Of a DNA stretch of 64,000 nt, positions 35,101 to 43,283 are shown one piece after another. Source of the DNA: GCA-2401735 sp051252095 (GTDB lineage: Bacteria; Pseudomonadota; Gammaproteobacteria; Burkholderiales; Methylophilaceae); assembly GCA_051252095.1 (NCBI GenBank), contig JBPOFK010000010.1, positions 36,971 through 100,970 on the forward strand, given 5' to 3'. The notes under the pieces are model-generated. The model was not told where the DNA came from and ran no database searches. It worked only from the letters and a program-made list of their open reading frames with translations. The translations under genes and the position numbers were made by a program. Positions within the stretch are counted from its first letter, which is position 1; every line of letters starts with the position of its first letter.

Positions 35101-36058
35101 CTGAGCCTGTCGCAGCGCCAGCAAAAGGGGAAATGGCCGTAGGGTGGTTATGCGTTTCTACTTTCATTAAGTAGTGCATATGATCTTCTACATATTGGTA
35201 GGTATGGTTTTGTGAGGGATAAAAACGTTTCGTTTTTTGACCAGCAACGACTGATGAATTGTCAGAGTAGGCAACAACCGTGTGGCCAGGATTCAGCCGA
35301 TGTGTGTTGCGTATCATGCCAAATAAAGATATTTCCTGCTGCTGACCGTCAATAATCCAGTCTGCATTGAATATTTTGTGACGGCAGTGTTCAGAGTTGG
35401 CTTGCGCAAACATCATCAGTTCAACATCTGTCGGGTTGCTGCCCATTTTGATGTAATTTTCAACTAAGTAGTCCACTTCATCTGGGGAAAGTGCCAAGCC
35501 AAGTTCATTATTGGCTACTTCAAGTGCGGCTTTACCACCTTGCAATATGTCTACAGTGCTTAAAGGCTTTGGATCAGCATGATGATATAACTTCTCAGCA
35601 TCTTGTAGTGATGCCACCACTGTTTCTGTCATCCTGTCATGTATGGCTGAAATGAATGCGTTTCTTTCATTTTCTGATAGTGGTTGATTGGCATTGGTTG
35701 TTACATAGTAAGCGATGCCACGCTCTAGTCTAAGTAGTTCTGTAAGACCACAATTTTTTGCTATATCTGTTGCACGTGAAGCCCAAGGTGAAATGGTGCC
35801 AATGCGTGGGATCACCAAAAATAAAGATCCTTTGGGTGATTCGACTTGCCCCTTCGGTCCATACGTTAAGATTTGCGTTAAGGTATCTTGTTCTTTTTTA
35901 TCGAGAGCGGCTTGGCTAAAAGAAAAATGCACAAACTCTGCATAGATATGCTGGATGCTTGGTACCGATGATTTGAGCGAAGCGTAAAGCTTGTCCAGAC
36001 GAAATTGTGAGAGAGCAGGGCTGCCACGAAGGCTTAAAAAATGCGCTTGATTTGACAT
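32147..36058 (-). CDS. purL: Phosphoribosylformylglycinamidine synthase (large form)
   Basis: A 1303-residue enzyme of full proteobacterial length that converts FGAR, glutamine and ATP to FGAM in purine synthesis. An N-terminal domain is followed by two AIRS-type ATP-binding halves, with HCRHKIFNADW and VETHNHPTAISPFAGAATG near residues 220-320. A C-terminal class I glutaminase has the catalytic Cys in ALGVCNGCQMM near residue 1145 and His/Glu in PHPERVFR. The gene is intact. It has 118 bases of upstream DNA and no visible PurR box. Confidence 0.96.
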   Translation of the reverse strand: MSNQAHFLSLRGSPALSQFRLDKLYASLKSSVPSIQHIYAEFVHFSFSQAALDKKEQDTLTQILTYGPKGQVESPKGSLFLVIPRIGTISPWASRATDIAKNCGLTELLRLERGIAYYVTTNANQPLSENERNAFISAIHDRMTETVVASLQDAEKLYHHADPKPLSTVDILQGGKAALEVANNELGLALSPDEVDYLVENYIKMGSNPTDVELMMFAQANSEHCRHKIFNADWIIDGQQQEISLFGMIRNTHRLNPGHTVVAYSDNSSVVAGQKTKRFYPSQNHTYQYVEDHMHYLMKVETHNHPTAISPFAGAATGSGGEIRDEGATGVGSKPKAGLTGFSVSNLNLPNFTQPWEKAYGKPGRIANALQIMIDGPLGGASYNNEFGRPNIAGYFRTFEIETLDSQGSTEVRGYHKPIMLAGGVGNISDSHSHKDKIPTGAALIQLGGPAMLIGLGGGAASSMDTGANTENLDFDSVQRGNPELQRRAQEVIDRCWQMGDKNPIVSIHDVGAGGISNAFPELVNDAEVGAIFQLRDVHNEEPGMSPRELWSNEAQERYVLAVKQEDLPLFESLCARERCPFAVVGVATEARHLTVEDRHFNNKPVDMDLSVLLGKPPKMTRDVKSINKQLPRFDTSNINLTEAIARVLRLPGVADKTFLITIGDRSITGLIARDQMVGPWQIPVADVAVTTAGFETNQGEAFAIGERAPIALIDAPASGRMAIGEAITNIAASAISDISNLKLSANWMAPAGHEGEDAALFNTVKAVGMELCPALGISIPVGKDSMSMKTVWEESDEKKAVTSPISLVVTAFANTTDARKTLTPQLRTDLGETELILIDLGNGKNRMGGSSLAQVYGQVGNSAPDVDNPAQLKAFFAQIQALNSQGKLLAYHDRSDGGLFTTLCEMAFAGHCGLNADLTTFKGDIASVLFNEELGAVIQVNRTETSAVLASLNAALGNCAHRVAEVTNLNRIELKKGEVVFQQNRIELHRMWSETTYHMQRLRDNPDCAQQEYDRILNDNDKGIQPHLTFDVNENPAAPYISKGLRPNMAILREQGVNGQTEMAAAFDRAGFNSIDVHMSDIINGKVSLKDFTGLVACGGFSYGDVLGAGEGWAKSVLFNARARDEFSAFFARSDVFALGVCNGCQMMSNLHSIIPGTEHWPHFVRNKSEQFEARFTMVEILESPSLFFQGMIGSQMPIAVAHGEGFTEFTDANAVNLVLDRQLATVRYIDNASTPTETYPFNPNGSPLGLTGFTTSDGRFSIMMPHPERVFRAVQHSWHPDEWQEDGPWMRMFRNARTFVG

Positions 36059-36176
36059 GGAAGGCGTTGGAATTATAGTTAAATTTCAATCCAGCATTTT
36101 AGCAGAAAGCCGCTATTTGCTCATTAAAAATTATCTTTCTTCAGCATGATATGCATTGACTGGTATATCTAACTCC

Positions 36177-36779
36177 CTACTTTATTATTAGACGGATACC
36201 GTTAGCAATCATTTCGATTGCATAGGTCCCGGTGAAAACAGCAACAACTCGACCTATGATTTCCACATAGCGGTTGAGCAGACGTTCATTATTTTTTTTC
36301 AATGGATCATGAATGAGTTTAAATAGGATCAATGAGACTAATGAGCCAATAACGGCGATGGCAATTGCTAAAATTGCAGCGTTTCTTGGCAATGATGATC
36401 CAATTAATACACTAGCACTTAAAGTGCCAGGTGCAATCATAAAAGGCATTGCAATAGCGCCCGCGATATGCTCTGGATCGCCTCGTGTCTCAAGCAGTGA
36501 AATTTGACCTGAAAAAACGGCTTTAACACCAATCATGAGGAAAATAATCCCGCCGAAAATCAAAAAAGAAGCAAAACGCACTTTAAAAATATCTTCAAAA
36601 ATACTTTCACCTGAAATAGCGAAAATGGTAAAAGCGATAAAACTGATAATGTGTGCGCGTATGACAACTTTTGTAAAGTCACTCTGTGGCAGTTCTCTTA
36701 TTAAGTTAATAAGATAGACACTCATTAAAAATGGGTTCAAAAGAACAAATAAAATAGAAGATGCTTTAAATATTTCCAT
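36177..36779 (-). CDS. MarC family integral membrane protein
   Basis: 200 residues with six hydrophobic segments and the family features NPFLMSVYLINLIRELP at the N-terminus and GAIAMPFMIAPGTLSASVLIG in the middle. MarC-like proteins (also called UPF0056) have no firmly established transport substrate; an early link to multiple antibiotic resistance was not upheld. It stands alone between purL and feoB. Confidence 0.88.
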   Translation of the reverse strand: MEIFKASSILFVLLNPFLMSVYLINLIRELPQSDFTKVVIRAHIISFIAFTIFAISGESIFEDIFKVRFASFLIFGGIIFLMIGVKAVFSGQISLLETRGDPEHIAGAIAMPFMIAPGTLSASVLIGSSLPRNAAILAIAIAVIGSLVSLILFKLIHDPLKKNNERLLNRYVEIIGRVVAVFTGTYAIEMIANGIRLIIK

Positions 36780-36914
36780 CGCTCTTGGGTCTTTTATGTA
36801 GTGATTGGGGGGTATATCATAACAAATCTAAAGTGCTTCGTAAGCTGATGCACTTCACGTGCTGCTTAATGCTGGCACGCGAGTATCTAAATAAGTTATT
36901 TGACTCTATTAAAC

Positions 36915-38705
36915 TCAAAAGCCCAATATTCTTGCAGCCTGATAAAAGATGAAGCTAACAATCCAGGCCAATGCCAGTGACCATATAATAGACAACCACA
37001 TAAAGCCGGTGCTTTTAGACTCCGTCTTAAGCGTTGCAATAGTTGACAAGCAAGGGGTGTAAATTAAGCTAAATAGCATAAAGCTCATGCCTTGTACCCA
37101 GTCTAAATTTTGCGCCATTTGCGCCATGAGTGCATCACCCTGTAATCCATATATCACGGCTAATGAGCCTACAACAATCTCTTTAGCGACAAAGCCAAAA
37201 ATGAGTGCAATCGCAAGCTGTGTGTCAATGCCAATAGGGTCTAGAATAGGAGCGAAAAAGGAACCAATTTGTCCTGCATAGGTTTGCGCGCTAGCTGCGG
37301 GTACATTGCTAGGGAAGTTCGTCAGCAACCAGACCATGACCACACCAAAAACGATAAATTTAGAAGCGCGTACTAAAAAATGTTTAACTTCTTGCCAGCC
37401 TCTGAGCCATATTTGGCGAGCAGTTGGAAATCGATAAGGAGGCAACTCTAGAATAAATGGTTCGCTGTTTTTGAAGCGACCTTTAAAAATGACAGCTGTT
37501 AAAAATATGGTCACTAAGCTCATCATGTAAAGAGAAAACATTACCCAAGCTGCTTGGCTGGGTTTAAACAAAATGGCAATCATAAAGATAAAAATTTGCA
37601 AGCGAGCTGAACAGAGCGACAAGGGAATCGTAAGCATCGTTAGTAAACGCATCCCTCGTGAGCGCATGACGCGAGTGCCCATCAGTGCGGGCACATTGCA
37701 ACCAAAGCCCATGAGCACCATGACAAAGCCACGACCATCCAGACCTAATTTAGCCATAAAGGCATCCATCAGGAATGCCGCGCGCGATAAGTAGCCACTA
37801 TCTTCTACCATGCTCATTACTAGGAAAAAGAGCACAATAATTGGGACGAAAGCAGCGACTGTGCTGACGCCATTATAAATGCCATCAAGTAATAAGCCGT
37901 TCAACCAAGCTGGCACGCCGGAAAACAACGGCTCTAATATGCTGGATCTAGTTTGATCAAACAGCCAAGCCATTGCGTCTTGTAAAGGTGCGCCAACGGT
38001 AAAGATAAATTGAAATAACAAAAAGATTGCAGCTACAAATATAGGTAAACCCAGCCATGGGTGGAGCAGTACCTTATCGATATTATCCGTAGTTTCGTTA
38101 TTAAGGGTTGCAGGTATTTGGACTGTTTCTTGAATGATAGACTGCATTTCAGATTCGATTTGCGTATCGACTTCTAAGCGATGTGCTACTTCTTCCGCCC
38201 CGACTTTTTTTGTATTCTGTTCTATGGTCTGGGCAATCGTCTGAAGCATTTCTGCCCAGCCTTCAGCATATTTAGCACTAATCTGAACAACGGGCATATG
38301 AATTTTTTCAGCCATTTTTTCAAGATCAATGGTCACACCTGCGCGTTTAGACTCATCTTGCATGTTAAGTAATAAAATGGCAGGGATATCTAAGCTACGT
38401 ATTTGTAATGCTAGCGAAAGCTGACGTTCGATTTGCGTAGAGTTAATCACAATACAGGCTAAGTCAACTTCATTGTTGCTTAAAAAGTGGCGAACTACTT
38501 GCTCATCGTCAGAAAAACCATGCAGATCATATAATCCTGGTAAGTCGACTAATTCGGCAATATGACCACCCGTTAAGATTTTTGCACTCATGAGGTCGAC
38601 GGTAATGCCTGGCCAATTGCCAACTCTTGCCGAAGCGCCAGAAAGTCGATTAAATAACGTGGACTTGCCCGTGTTTGGCATGCCCAATAAGGCGATTCTT
38701 TTCAT
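36915..38705 (-). CDS. feoB: FeoB: ferrous iron transporter, short form
   Basis: 596 residues, shorter than the roughly 770 of E. coli. The N-terminal G domain shows G1 GMPNTGKST, G3 DLPGLYDL and G4 NMQD, then a helical domain to about residue 190. The membrane part has both Gate-type regions, with GFGCNVPALMGTR near residue 340 and PLSLCSARLQIF near 365, then YTPCLSTIATLK near 560. These Cys are conserved in Fe2+ import. The end lacks the cytoplasmic tail found in enterobacteria. No feoC is nearby; feoA is encoded 39 bases upstream of it, with a Fur-like box in front. Confidence 0.93.
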   Translation of the reverse strand: MKRIALLGMPNTGKSTLFNRLSGASARVGNWPGITVDLMSAKILTGGHIAELVDLPGLYDLHGFSDDEQVVRHFLSNNEVDLACIVINSTQIERQLSLALQIRSLDIPAILLLNMQDESKRAGVTIDLEKMAEKIHMPVVQISAKYAEGWAEMLQTIAQTIEQNTKKVGAEEVAHRLEVDTQIESEMQSIIQETVQIPATLNNETTDNIDKVLLHPWLGLPIFVAAIFLLFQFIFTVGAPLQDAMAWLFDQTRSSILEPLFSGVPAWLNGLLLDGIYNGVSTVAAFVPIIVLFFLVMSMVEDSGYLSRAAFLMDAFMAKLGLDGRGFVMVLMGFGCNVPALMGTRVMRSRGMRLLTMLTIPLSLCSARLQIFIFMIAILFKPSQAAWVMFSLYMMSLVTIFLTAVIFKGRFKNSEPFILELPPYRFPTARQIWLRGWQEVKHFLVRASKFIVFGVVMVWLLTNFPSNVPAASAQTYAGQIGSFFAPILDPIGIDTQLAIALIFGFVAKEIVVGSLAVIYGLQGDALMAQMAQNLDWVQGMSFMLFSLIYTPCLSTIATLKTESKSTGFMWLSIIWSLALAWIVSFIFYQAARILGF

Positions 38706-38744
38706 TTATAGATGCAATCTTTTGCTGATAAGTAATAGAAGAAG

Positions 38745-38978
38745 TTAACTAGAAATTTGAATCAGTTTGGCCTCTGATTCTCTAAGTATGATGTCTGTGC
38801 TACCAATTCTGACATGCAATGGACCATTAAAACTAGCCTTTCGCATCACTTTAATCTGTTTGCCTGTTCTAAAGCCAAGTGCGACTAAACGTTGTAGTAG
38901 TGAAGGCTCAGTGAGTATTGCATTAAAACCACTGATCGTTGCAAGATCACCAGATTTTAGGGTATTTAAAAGTCTCAT
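38745..38978 (-). CDS. feoA: FeoA: SH3-like accessory protein of ferrous iron uptake
   Basis: 77 residues, a single small FeoA domain with LLQRLVALGFRTGKQIKVMRKASFNGPLHVRIGSTDIILRE split over the usual strands. FeoA proteins are cytoplasmic partners needed for FeoB activity. It is the first gene of the feoAB pair; a Fur-type palindrome lies 20 bases before its ATG. Confidence 0.92.
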   Translation of the reverse strand: MRLLNTLKSGDLATISGFNAILTEPSLLQRLVALGFRTGKQIKVMRKASFNGPLHVRIGSTDIILRESEAKLIQISS

Positions 38979-38997
38979 GATTAATTCGATTGTTGAG

Positions 38998-39016
38998 AAT
39001 AAGAATAGTTCTTATT
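38998..39016 (-). promoter_or_regulatory. Fur-like box upstream of feoA
   Basis: AATAAGAA-TAG-TTCTTATT is a perfect 8 bp palindrome. It matches the 19 bp Fur consensus (GATAATGATAATCATTATC) at about 12 positions by eye. Its place just before feoA fits iron repression. Confidence 0.6.
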
Positions 39017-39055
39017 ATTACATGGTTTTCAAAGAATTGTCTATTTGTGGCACAT

Positions 39056-39086
39056 AAAAAAGGCTTGCAGAATGCAAGCCTTTTTT
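39056..39086 (-). terminator. Strong terminator after the parvulin gene
   Basis: AAAAAAGGCTTGCA (39056-39069) and TGCAAGCCTTTTTT (39073-39086) are perfect complements around a 3-base loop. The core GGCTTGCA stem is flanked by A and T runs, so it can act in both directions. It lies 15 bases past the stop of the 39101-39910 gene. Confidence 0.9.
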
Positions 39087-39100
39087 ACAATGAAAATAGT

Positions 39101-39910
39101 TTATTTTTTGTCTGTTACGCCTGGTACCACAATTTTTGCCTTGTCTTTTAGACTAATCATTAATTGCTCAAGTTTACGCTGTTGTAATGTGCGTTTTAAA
39201 CCATCTTTCGCTTTGTCATAGGGGGGTACTTGTGTAGCGCGGGTGTCATTTAACTTAATAATATGCCAGCCAAATTTTGTTTGCACTGGTGTGTCTGTGA
39301 GGCCACCTTTTTTAAGGCCTTTGACTGCATCACTAAAAGGCTCGACCATACCAGCTGGTGAGAACCAACCTAAATCTCCACCTTTAGTTTTTGAGCCAGG
39401 ATCCAATGATTTTTCTTTTGCTAATTTTTCAAAATCAGCACCTTTTTTAATTTGCCCGAGCAGGTCTTTTGCTTCATCTTCCGTTTTGACTAGGATATGT
39501 TGTGCCTTGTATTCAGTCTCACCTAATTCTTTTTTATATTGATCGTAAGCCGCTTTCGCATCTGCATCAGAAACTGGGTTTTTATCCATATAATCAGCTA
39601 GAAACGCATTCACAACTAGTTTGCGTTTTCCTATTTCAGCAGCGGTTAAAATATCAGTTTTTTTATCAAAACCTTTTTTCTCCGCTTCTTGATAAGCTAA
39701 TTCTGAACCGATTAGTTCGTTGATGACGGCATTTTTTAAACCCGCACCTTTTTGGCCTCTTTCTTCTGCATCCTTCATGATGAAGTCTACCCAAGATTGT
39801 TTGATTGGTTTTCCGTTTACAGTGGCGGCTGCATCTGCCGCAGTGGCTAACGGTGATAACGTTATTGCAGAAACAGCTGCTAGGGTTATTAATACTTTGT
39901 TCATTTTCAT
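39101..39910 (-). CDS. PpiC-type periplasmic peptidyl-prolyl isomerase (parvulin)
   Basis: 269 residues with a signal peptide (KVLITLAAVSAITLSPLATAADA). A SurA/PrsA-like N-terminal helical region is followed from about residue 135 by a parvulin domain: YKAQHILVKTEDEAKDLLGQIKK split over two strands, then GGDLGWFSPAGMVEPFSDAV and FGWHIIKL. It catalyses proline isomerisation during folding of exported proteins. It is followed by the terminator at 39056-39086. Upstream in the same direction lie bolA, the YciI gene and yciB. Its domain is the closest local match to the C-terminus of integron cassette protein 1. Confidence 0.92.
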   Translation of the reverse strand: MKMNKVLITLAAVSAITLSPLATAADAAATVNGKPIKQSWVDFIMKDAEERGQKGAGLKNAVINELIGSELAYQEAEKKGFDKKTDILTAAEIGKRKLVVNAFLADYMDKNPVSDADAKAAYDQYKKELGETEYKAQHILVKTEDEAKDLLGQIKKGADFEKLAKEKSLDPGSKTKGGDLGWFSPAGMVEPFSDAVKGLKKGGLTDTPVQTKFGWHIIKLNDTRATQVPPYDKAKDGLKRTLQQRKLEQLMISLKDKAKIVVPGVTDKK

Positions 39911-39955
39911 GAGCTTCCTTTGTTAATAAAAAATTCCCCTGAATTTTTTAGATTT

Positions 39956-40225
39956 TTATCTTAATATTGTGTCATCTGGCGAAATTGCAACAATGCTGAT
40001 TGCATGAATTTGTTGTGGAATTAAATCACCAAGTGCCTGATAAATCAAACGATGACGCATTATCTGTGATTTTTGCGAAAAATGCGAGCTTGTTATCTTA
40101 ATGTTAAAGTGGCCTCCACCCATGTTGCCTTTATGACCTGCATGCGCTGCACTGTCATCTTTAATTTCTAGGGTCATAGGCGCTAAGGGTGCGAGTCGAT
40201 TTCTGATAATGTCAGTCAGTAACAT
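39956..40225 (-). CDS. BolA family protein
   Basis: 89 residues of the BolA fold. The conserved His-containing helix-strand region appears as DDSAAHAGHKGN, HFNIKITSSHFSQKSQIMRHRLIYQALGDLIP (broken here by loops) and HAISIVAIS near the end. BolA proteins act with monothiol glutaredoxins in iron-sulfur trafficking and stress response. It lies 6 bases after the YciI gene, in the same operon. Confidence 0.92.
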   Translation of the reverse strand: MLLTDIIRNRLAPLAPMTLEIKDDSAAHAGHKGNMGGGHFNIKITSSHFSQKSQIMRHRLIYQALGDLIPQQIHAISIVAISPDDTILR

Positions 40226-40231
40226 AGTGCT

Positions 40232-40531
40232 TTAGGGTAGTGTTTTACGAAAAGGTTTCACAGCCACATGTTGATAAACGCCAGCTGCCACATAAGGGTC
40301 TTCATCGGCCCACTGTTTTGCAGCACTAATATCATGGAATTCAGCAACAATTAAACTGCCAGAAAATCCAGCAGGACCAGGGTCTAAGCTGTCTATAGCC
40401 GGGAATGGGCCGGCAAGCATTAAGCGGCCTTCATTTTGTAGGCTGGTCAATCTTGCGAGATGCGCGGGACGAGCTTGTAGACGATTTTCAAGTGAATTTG
40501 GCATATCTTCAGCGATAATGGCATACCACAT
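40232..40531 (-). CDS. YciI family protein
   Basis: 99 residues of the YciI-like ferredoxin-fold family, with MWYAIIAEDMPNSLENRLQ, then RPAHLARLTSLQNEGRLMLAGP and DEDPYVAAGVYQHVAVKPF. The conserved His (RPAHLARL) and Asp residues form the putative active site. The biochemical role of most members is unknown. It ends one base before the yciB stop region starts, between yciB and bolA, a conserved trio in this class. Confidence 0.92.
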   Translation of the reverse strand: MWYAIIAEDMPNSLENRLQARPAHLARLTSLQNEGRLMLAGPFPAIDSLDPGPAGFSGSLIVAEFHDISAAKQWADEDPYVAAGVYQHVAVKPFRKTLP

Positions 40532-40532
40532 A

Positions 40533-41108
40533 TTATGATTCCTTCTGGTCTTCTTTTGGTTCTATTAAGTAGTCTTTGAGAATGAGTGTTTGCGCAATCA
40601 TAAAGACAAACATCATTGAGGTGACGCCAAATAATTTAAAATTGACCCAAGTATTCTCACTATAGTTAAAGGCTACATAGAGGTTTAAAAAACCCATCAA
40701 AATTAAAAAGCCAGCCCATATTAGATTGAGCTTACTCCATACCTGTGCTGGTGGGTTGAGCATTTTCCCCATCATTTTTTGTATCAGGTTTTTTTTGAAG
40801 AATTGATTTGAAATGAGTAAAATAGCAGCCATTAGCCAATAAAGTGCGGTGGGTTTCCACATAATATAAGTTTTATCGTGTAAAAGTAATGTTACGCCAC
40901 CAAGTATGGAAATAATGGCGCCATTAATAAGCAGCATTTTTTCTACCTTTCCATGCCGCGCTTTACTATAAATAATGAGCGCGAGCGTAGCGCCGATTGC
41001 GATGGCTGTTGCTATAAATATGTCATATAGCTTAAAGCCAATAAAAAATAAGATGACAGGGAATAAATCAAAAAATACTTTCATGCTTTCTTTCGTGTTT
41101 TTATCCAA
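40533..41108 (-). CDS. yciB: YciB / inner membrane septation protein A family
   Basis: 191 residues with five to six membrane segments and family signatures FFDLFPVILFFIGFKLYD at the N-terminus and KPTALYWLMAAILLISNQFF in the middle. It ends with a short acidic tail. YciB (also IspZ) is linked to envelope integrity and cell division. It is the first gene of the yciB, YciI, bolA, ppiC run and is divergent from the PHP gene, with a perfect 15 bp hairpin between them. Confidence 0.93.
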   Translation of the reverse strand: MDKNTKESMKVFFDLFPVILFFIGFKLYDIFIATAIAIGATLALIIYSKARHGKVEKMLLINGAIISILGGVTLLLHDKTYIMWKPTALYWLMAAILLISNQFFKKNLIQKMMGKMLNPPAQVWSKLNLIWAGFLILMGFLNLYVAFNYSENTWVNFKLFGVTSMMFVFMIAQTLILKDYLIEPKEDQKES

Positions 41109-41121
41109 AATTTACAATTGT

Positions 41122-41156
41122 CTGGACTTTGAGGTCGCTTTGACCTCAAAGTCCAG
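41122..41156. repeat. Perfect 15 bp inverted repeat between yciB and PHP genes
   Basis: CTGGACTTTGAGGTC (41122-41136) and GACCTCAAAGTCCAG (41142-41156) are exact reverse complements around the 5-base loop GCTTT. It lies between two divergent genes with no T tract, so it is not a usual terminator. It may be an operator or a REP-like dispersed element. Confidence 0.75.
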
Positions 41157-41228
41157 CGTTAGAGCAGTAATGTGAGACATATTTTGTTAAAATACGGCAA
41201 GTTTACTTTATATTAAGTTGTCACTGCG

Positions 41229-42077
41229 ATGCCTGCAACAATCGATTTACACTGTCATTCTACCATTTCTGATGGATTATTCTCGCCTGAGAATTTAGTT
41301 AAGCATGCACACAAGCAAGGTGTGAAAGTGCTGGCATTGACCGACCATGATAATCTTGGTGGTCTTGGTGAAGCTAGGGAAACTGCTGACCAATTGGGCA
41401 TGCAATTTATTGATGGTGTGGAAATCTCGGTTACTTGGAAAAATCGCACATTGCACATTGTTGGCCTGAAGTTCGATCCGAATTTCGGACCATTAAAACA
41501 TGCGCTTGATTCTGTCAGACAGGGCCGTTTAGATCGTGCAAAACTAATGGCGGAAGGTCTAGAGACAGTAGGTATTAAGGGCAGTTTAGAAGGTGCGCAA
41601 GAAATTGCGGATAATAGCATTATCACCCGTAGCCATTTTGCCAGGTTTTTAGTACAGGAAGGGCATGTGAAAGACGTCAAAACTGTATTTAAAAAATATC
41701 TTGTTAAAGGCAAGCCTGGCTTTGTAGAGCATCAGTGGATGAGTTTAGAAGAAGCCGTAACGCTGATTAAAGAGGGCGGTGGTGTTGCCGTGATTGCCCA
41801 CCCAGGGCGCTATGATTTGGGGCGCATCAATATGCACTTATTGATGCATGAGTTTAGAAAGTATGGCGGTGAGGCCATTGAAGTGGTTACAGGAAGCCAC
41901 ACCATTCCACAATATGAGCAGTTTGCGACGATAGCACATCGCTTTAGCCTGAAAGCATCATTAGGTTCAGATTTTCACGGACCTGGTATGTCTTATATGG
42001 AGATGGGGTGTATTTCAGAGTTGCCGGCACGTTGTGTGCCTGTTTGGCAAGACTGGGAAGAAAAATCTTTTTTATAA
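41229..42077 (+). CDS. PHP domain phosphoesterase (YciV/TrpH-like; RNase AM family)
   Basis: 282 residues with the PHP metal-binding motifs DLHCHSTISDG near residue 6, LALTDHDNLGGL near 37, VIAHPGRYDLG near 190 and a closing GSDFHGPG near 250. The E. coli member YciV acts as a 5'-3' exonuclease on short RNA (RNase AM); other members cleave small phosphoesters. In many betaproteobacteria this gene leads the Sua5, M50 protease and trpS genes; here an acyltransferase gene lies in between. Confidence 0.92.
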   Translation: MPATIDLHCHSTISDGLFSPENLVKHAHKQGVKVLALTDHDNLGGLGEARETADQLGMQFIDGVEISVTWKNRTLHIVGLKFDPNFGPLKHALDSVRQGRLDRAKLMAEGLETVGIKGSLEGAQEIADNSIITRSHFARFLVQEGHVKDVKTVFKKYLVKGKPGFVEHQWMSLEEAVTLIKEGGGVAVIAHPGRYDLGRINMHLLMHEFRKYGGEAIEVVTGSHTIPQYEQFATIAHRFSLKASLGSDFHGPGMSYMEMGCISELPARCVPVWQDWEEKSFL

Positions 42078-42097
42078 GGATTTGGAAATAATAGTTA

Positions 42098-43210
42098 ATG
42101 AGCACACCGTCAAAGCAGGCTAGCAATGCTGATCGCAATCAAGTAGTGAACAAGAAACGACTCGCTTTTGCAGATGGTCTAAGAGGAATTGCCGCTTTAT
42201 GGGTCGTCTTGTTTCACTTGTCAGAGGGTAGCCATATTGAAGCAATAAAGGCGACCACACCTGATTTCTTGTATTCAATACTGTTTACGCACGGTGATTT
42301 TGGCGTTGCGGTATTTTTCGTACTTAGCGGCTTTGTCATGGCACTAACGGTCAAAAGCATTCATGTCGACTTGATTTCAGCCATTAAATTTACAGCAAGA
42401 CGTTTTATTAGACTAGCTCCGCCCTATTATTTTGCTATTCTGTTTGCATTATTTTTTATTTATGTAAAAGCAGTTTTTTTGGGTGGTGACAAGCTGCCTT
42501 TCAGTTTGACTGATATTGCTGTGCACTTGTTTTTTTTGCAGGAGCTTTTTGCAGTACCGCATATTAATACTGTTTTTTGGACGCTATGTGTCGAACTACA
42601 GTTCTATATTGTATTTGCAATGCTGTTTTTTGCCGCAGATTCCATAGCAAAGAGAACTGGGCAGCTGTATGTGAGGCAAGTAATGGTTGCCATCATGGCA
42701 TTGCTTGCTTTGCTATGGCCATTGGAGTTGCTTTCTGTGACTTTTTGGCCAGGAGGTTTTATTCAGTACTGGTATAGCTTTTTGGCTGGCGTATTATGCT
42801 ACTGGGCATCACAATCTGCAGGAAAAATGAGAACGTTTACACTCGGTTATTTATTGTTGCTGGCTTTGTGCAGTGTCTTTGTTAGTTCAGGTTTTGTTTT
42901 CATAGTAGCATTGACATCAGCAATGCTTATCTATGCAGGTGTTCAAGATAAAATGGGTGATTGGCTTACGCTTTCATGGGTGCAGTTCATCGGTTTAATT
43001 TCTTATAGTCTTTATCTTTTACACAATCCGCTAACTGGTGCTATTTCTTGGATAGTGCATCGTCTAGTGACACAGAGTGTTATTGCGGATTACATTACGC
43101 TATTGTTAACAATTGTTGTTTGTGTTTTTGTTAGTTGGCTTGCATTCTTATTAGTTGAGCGACCAAGTATAAAATGGAGTCACATGATTTCCATGAGAAA
43201 ATCAGATTAG
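42098..43210 (+). CDS. Acyltransferase family 3 (OafA-like) membrane protein
   Basis: 370 residues with about ten membrane segments. It starts after a polar 20-residue tail with FADGLRGIAALWVVLFHLSEG, which holds the family Arg and catalytic His. Later it has FTARRFIRLAPPYYFAILF, FWTLCVELQFYIVF and, near the end, SYSLYLLHNPL. Such enzymes O-acylate cell-surface sugars or lipids at the inner membrane. The substrate cannot be read from the sequence. It sits 20 bases after the PHP gene and 73 before the Sua5-like gene, within an otherwise conserved gene order. Confidence 0.9.
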   Translation: MSTPSKQASNADRNQVVNKKRLAFADGLRGIAALWVVLFHLSEGSHIEAIKATTPDFLYSILFTHGDFGVAVFFVLSGFVMALTVKSIHVDLISAIKFTARRFIRLAPPYYFAILFALFFIYVKAVFLGGDKLPFSLTDIAVHLFFLQELFAVPHINTVFWTLCVELQFYIVFAMLFFAADSIAKRTGQLYVRQVMVAIMALLALLWPLELLSVTFWPGGFIQYWYSFLAGVLCYWASQSAGKMRTFTLGYLLLLALCSVFVSSGFVFIVALTSAMLIYAGVQDKMGDWLTLSWVQFIGLISYSLYLLHNPLTGAISWIVHRLVTQSVIADYITLLLTIVVCVFVSWLAFLLVERPSIKWSHMISMRKSD

Positions 43211-43283
43211 ATTGCATAAACATAAGATGTATTTACTTTATTTTTTCAACATGATGTTGTTTTTTGAGGCTTAGTAGATTTAG

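Noticed and set aside
41122..41165. Isolated attC site at the perfect hairpin, because GCGTTAGAG follows it
   Set aside because: There is no matching inverse core on the left side and no unpaired spacer or extrahelical base. The stem is a plain perfect repeat.
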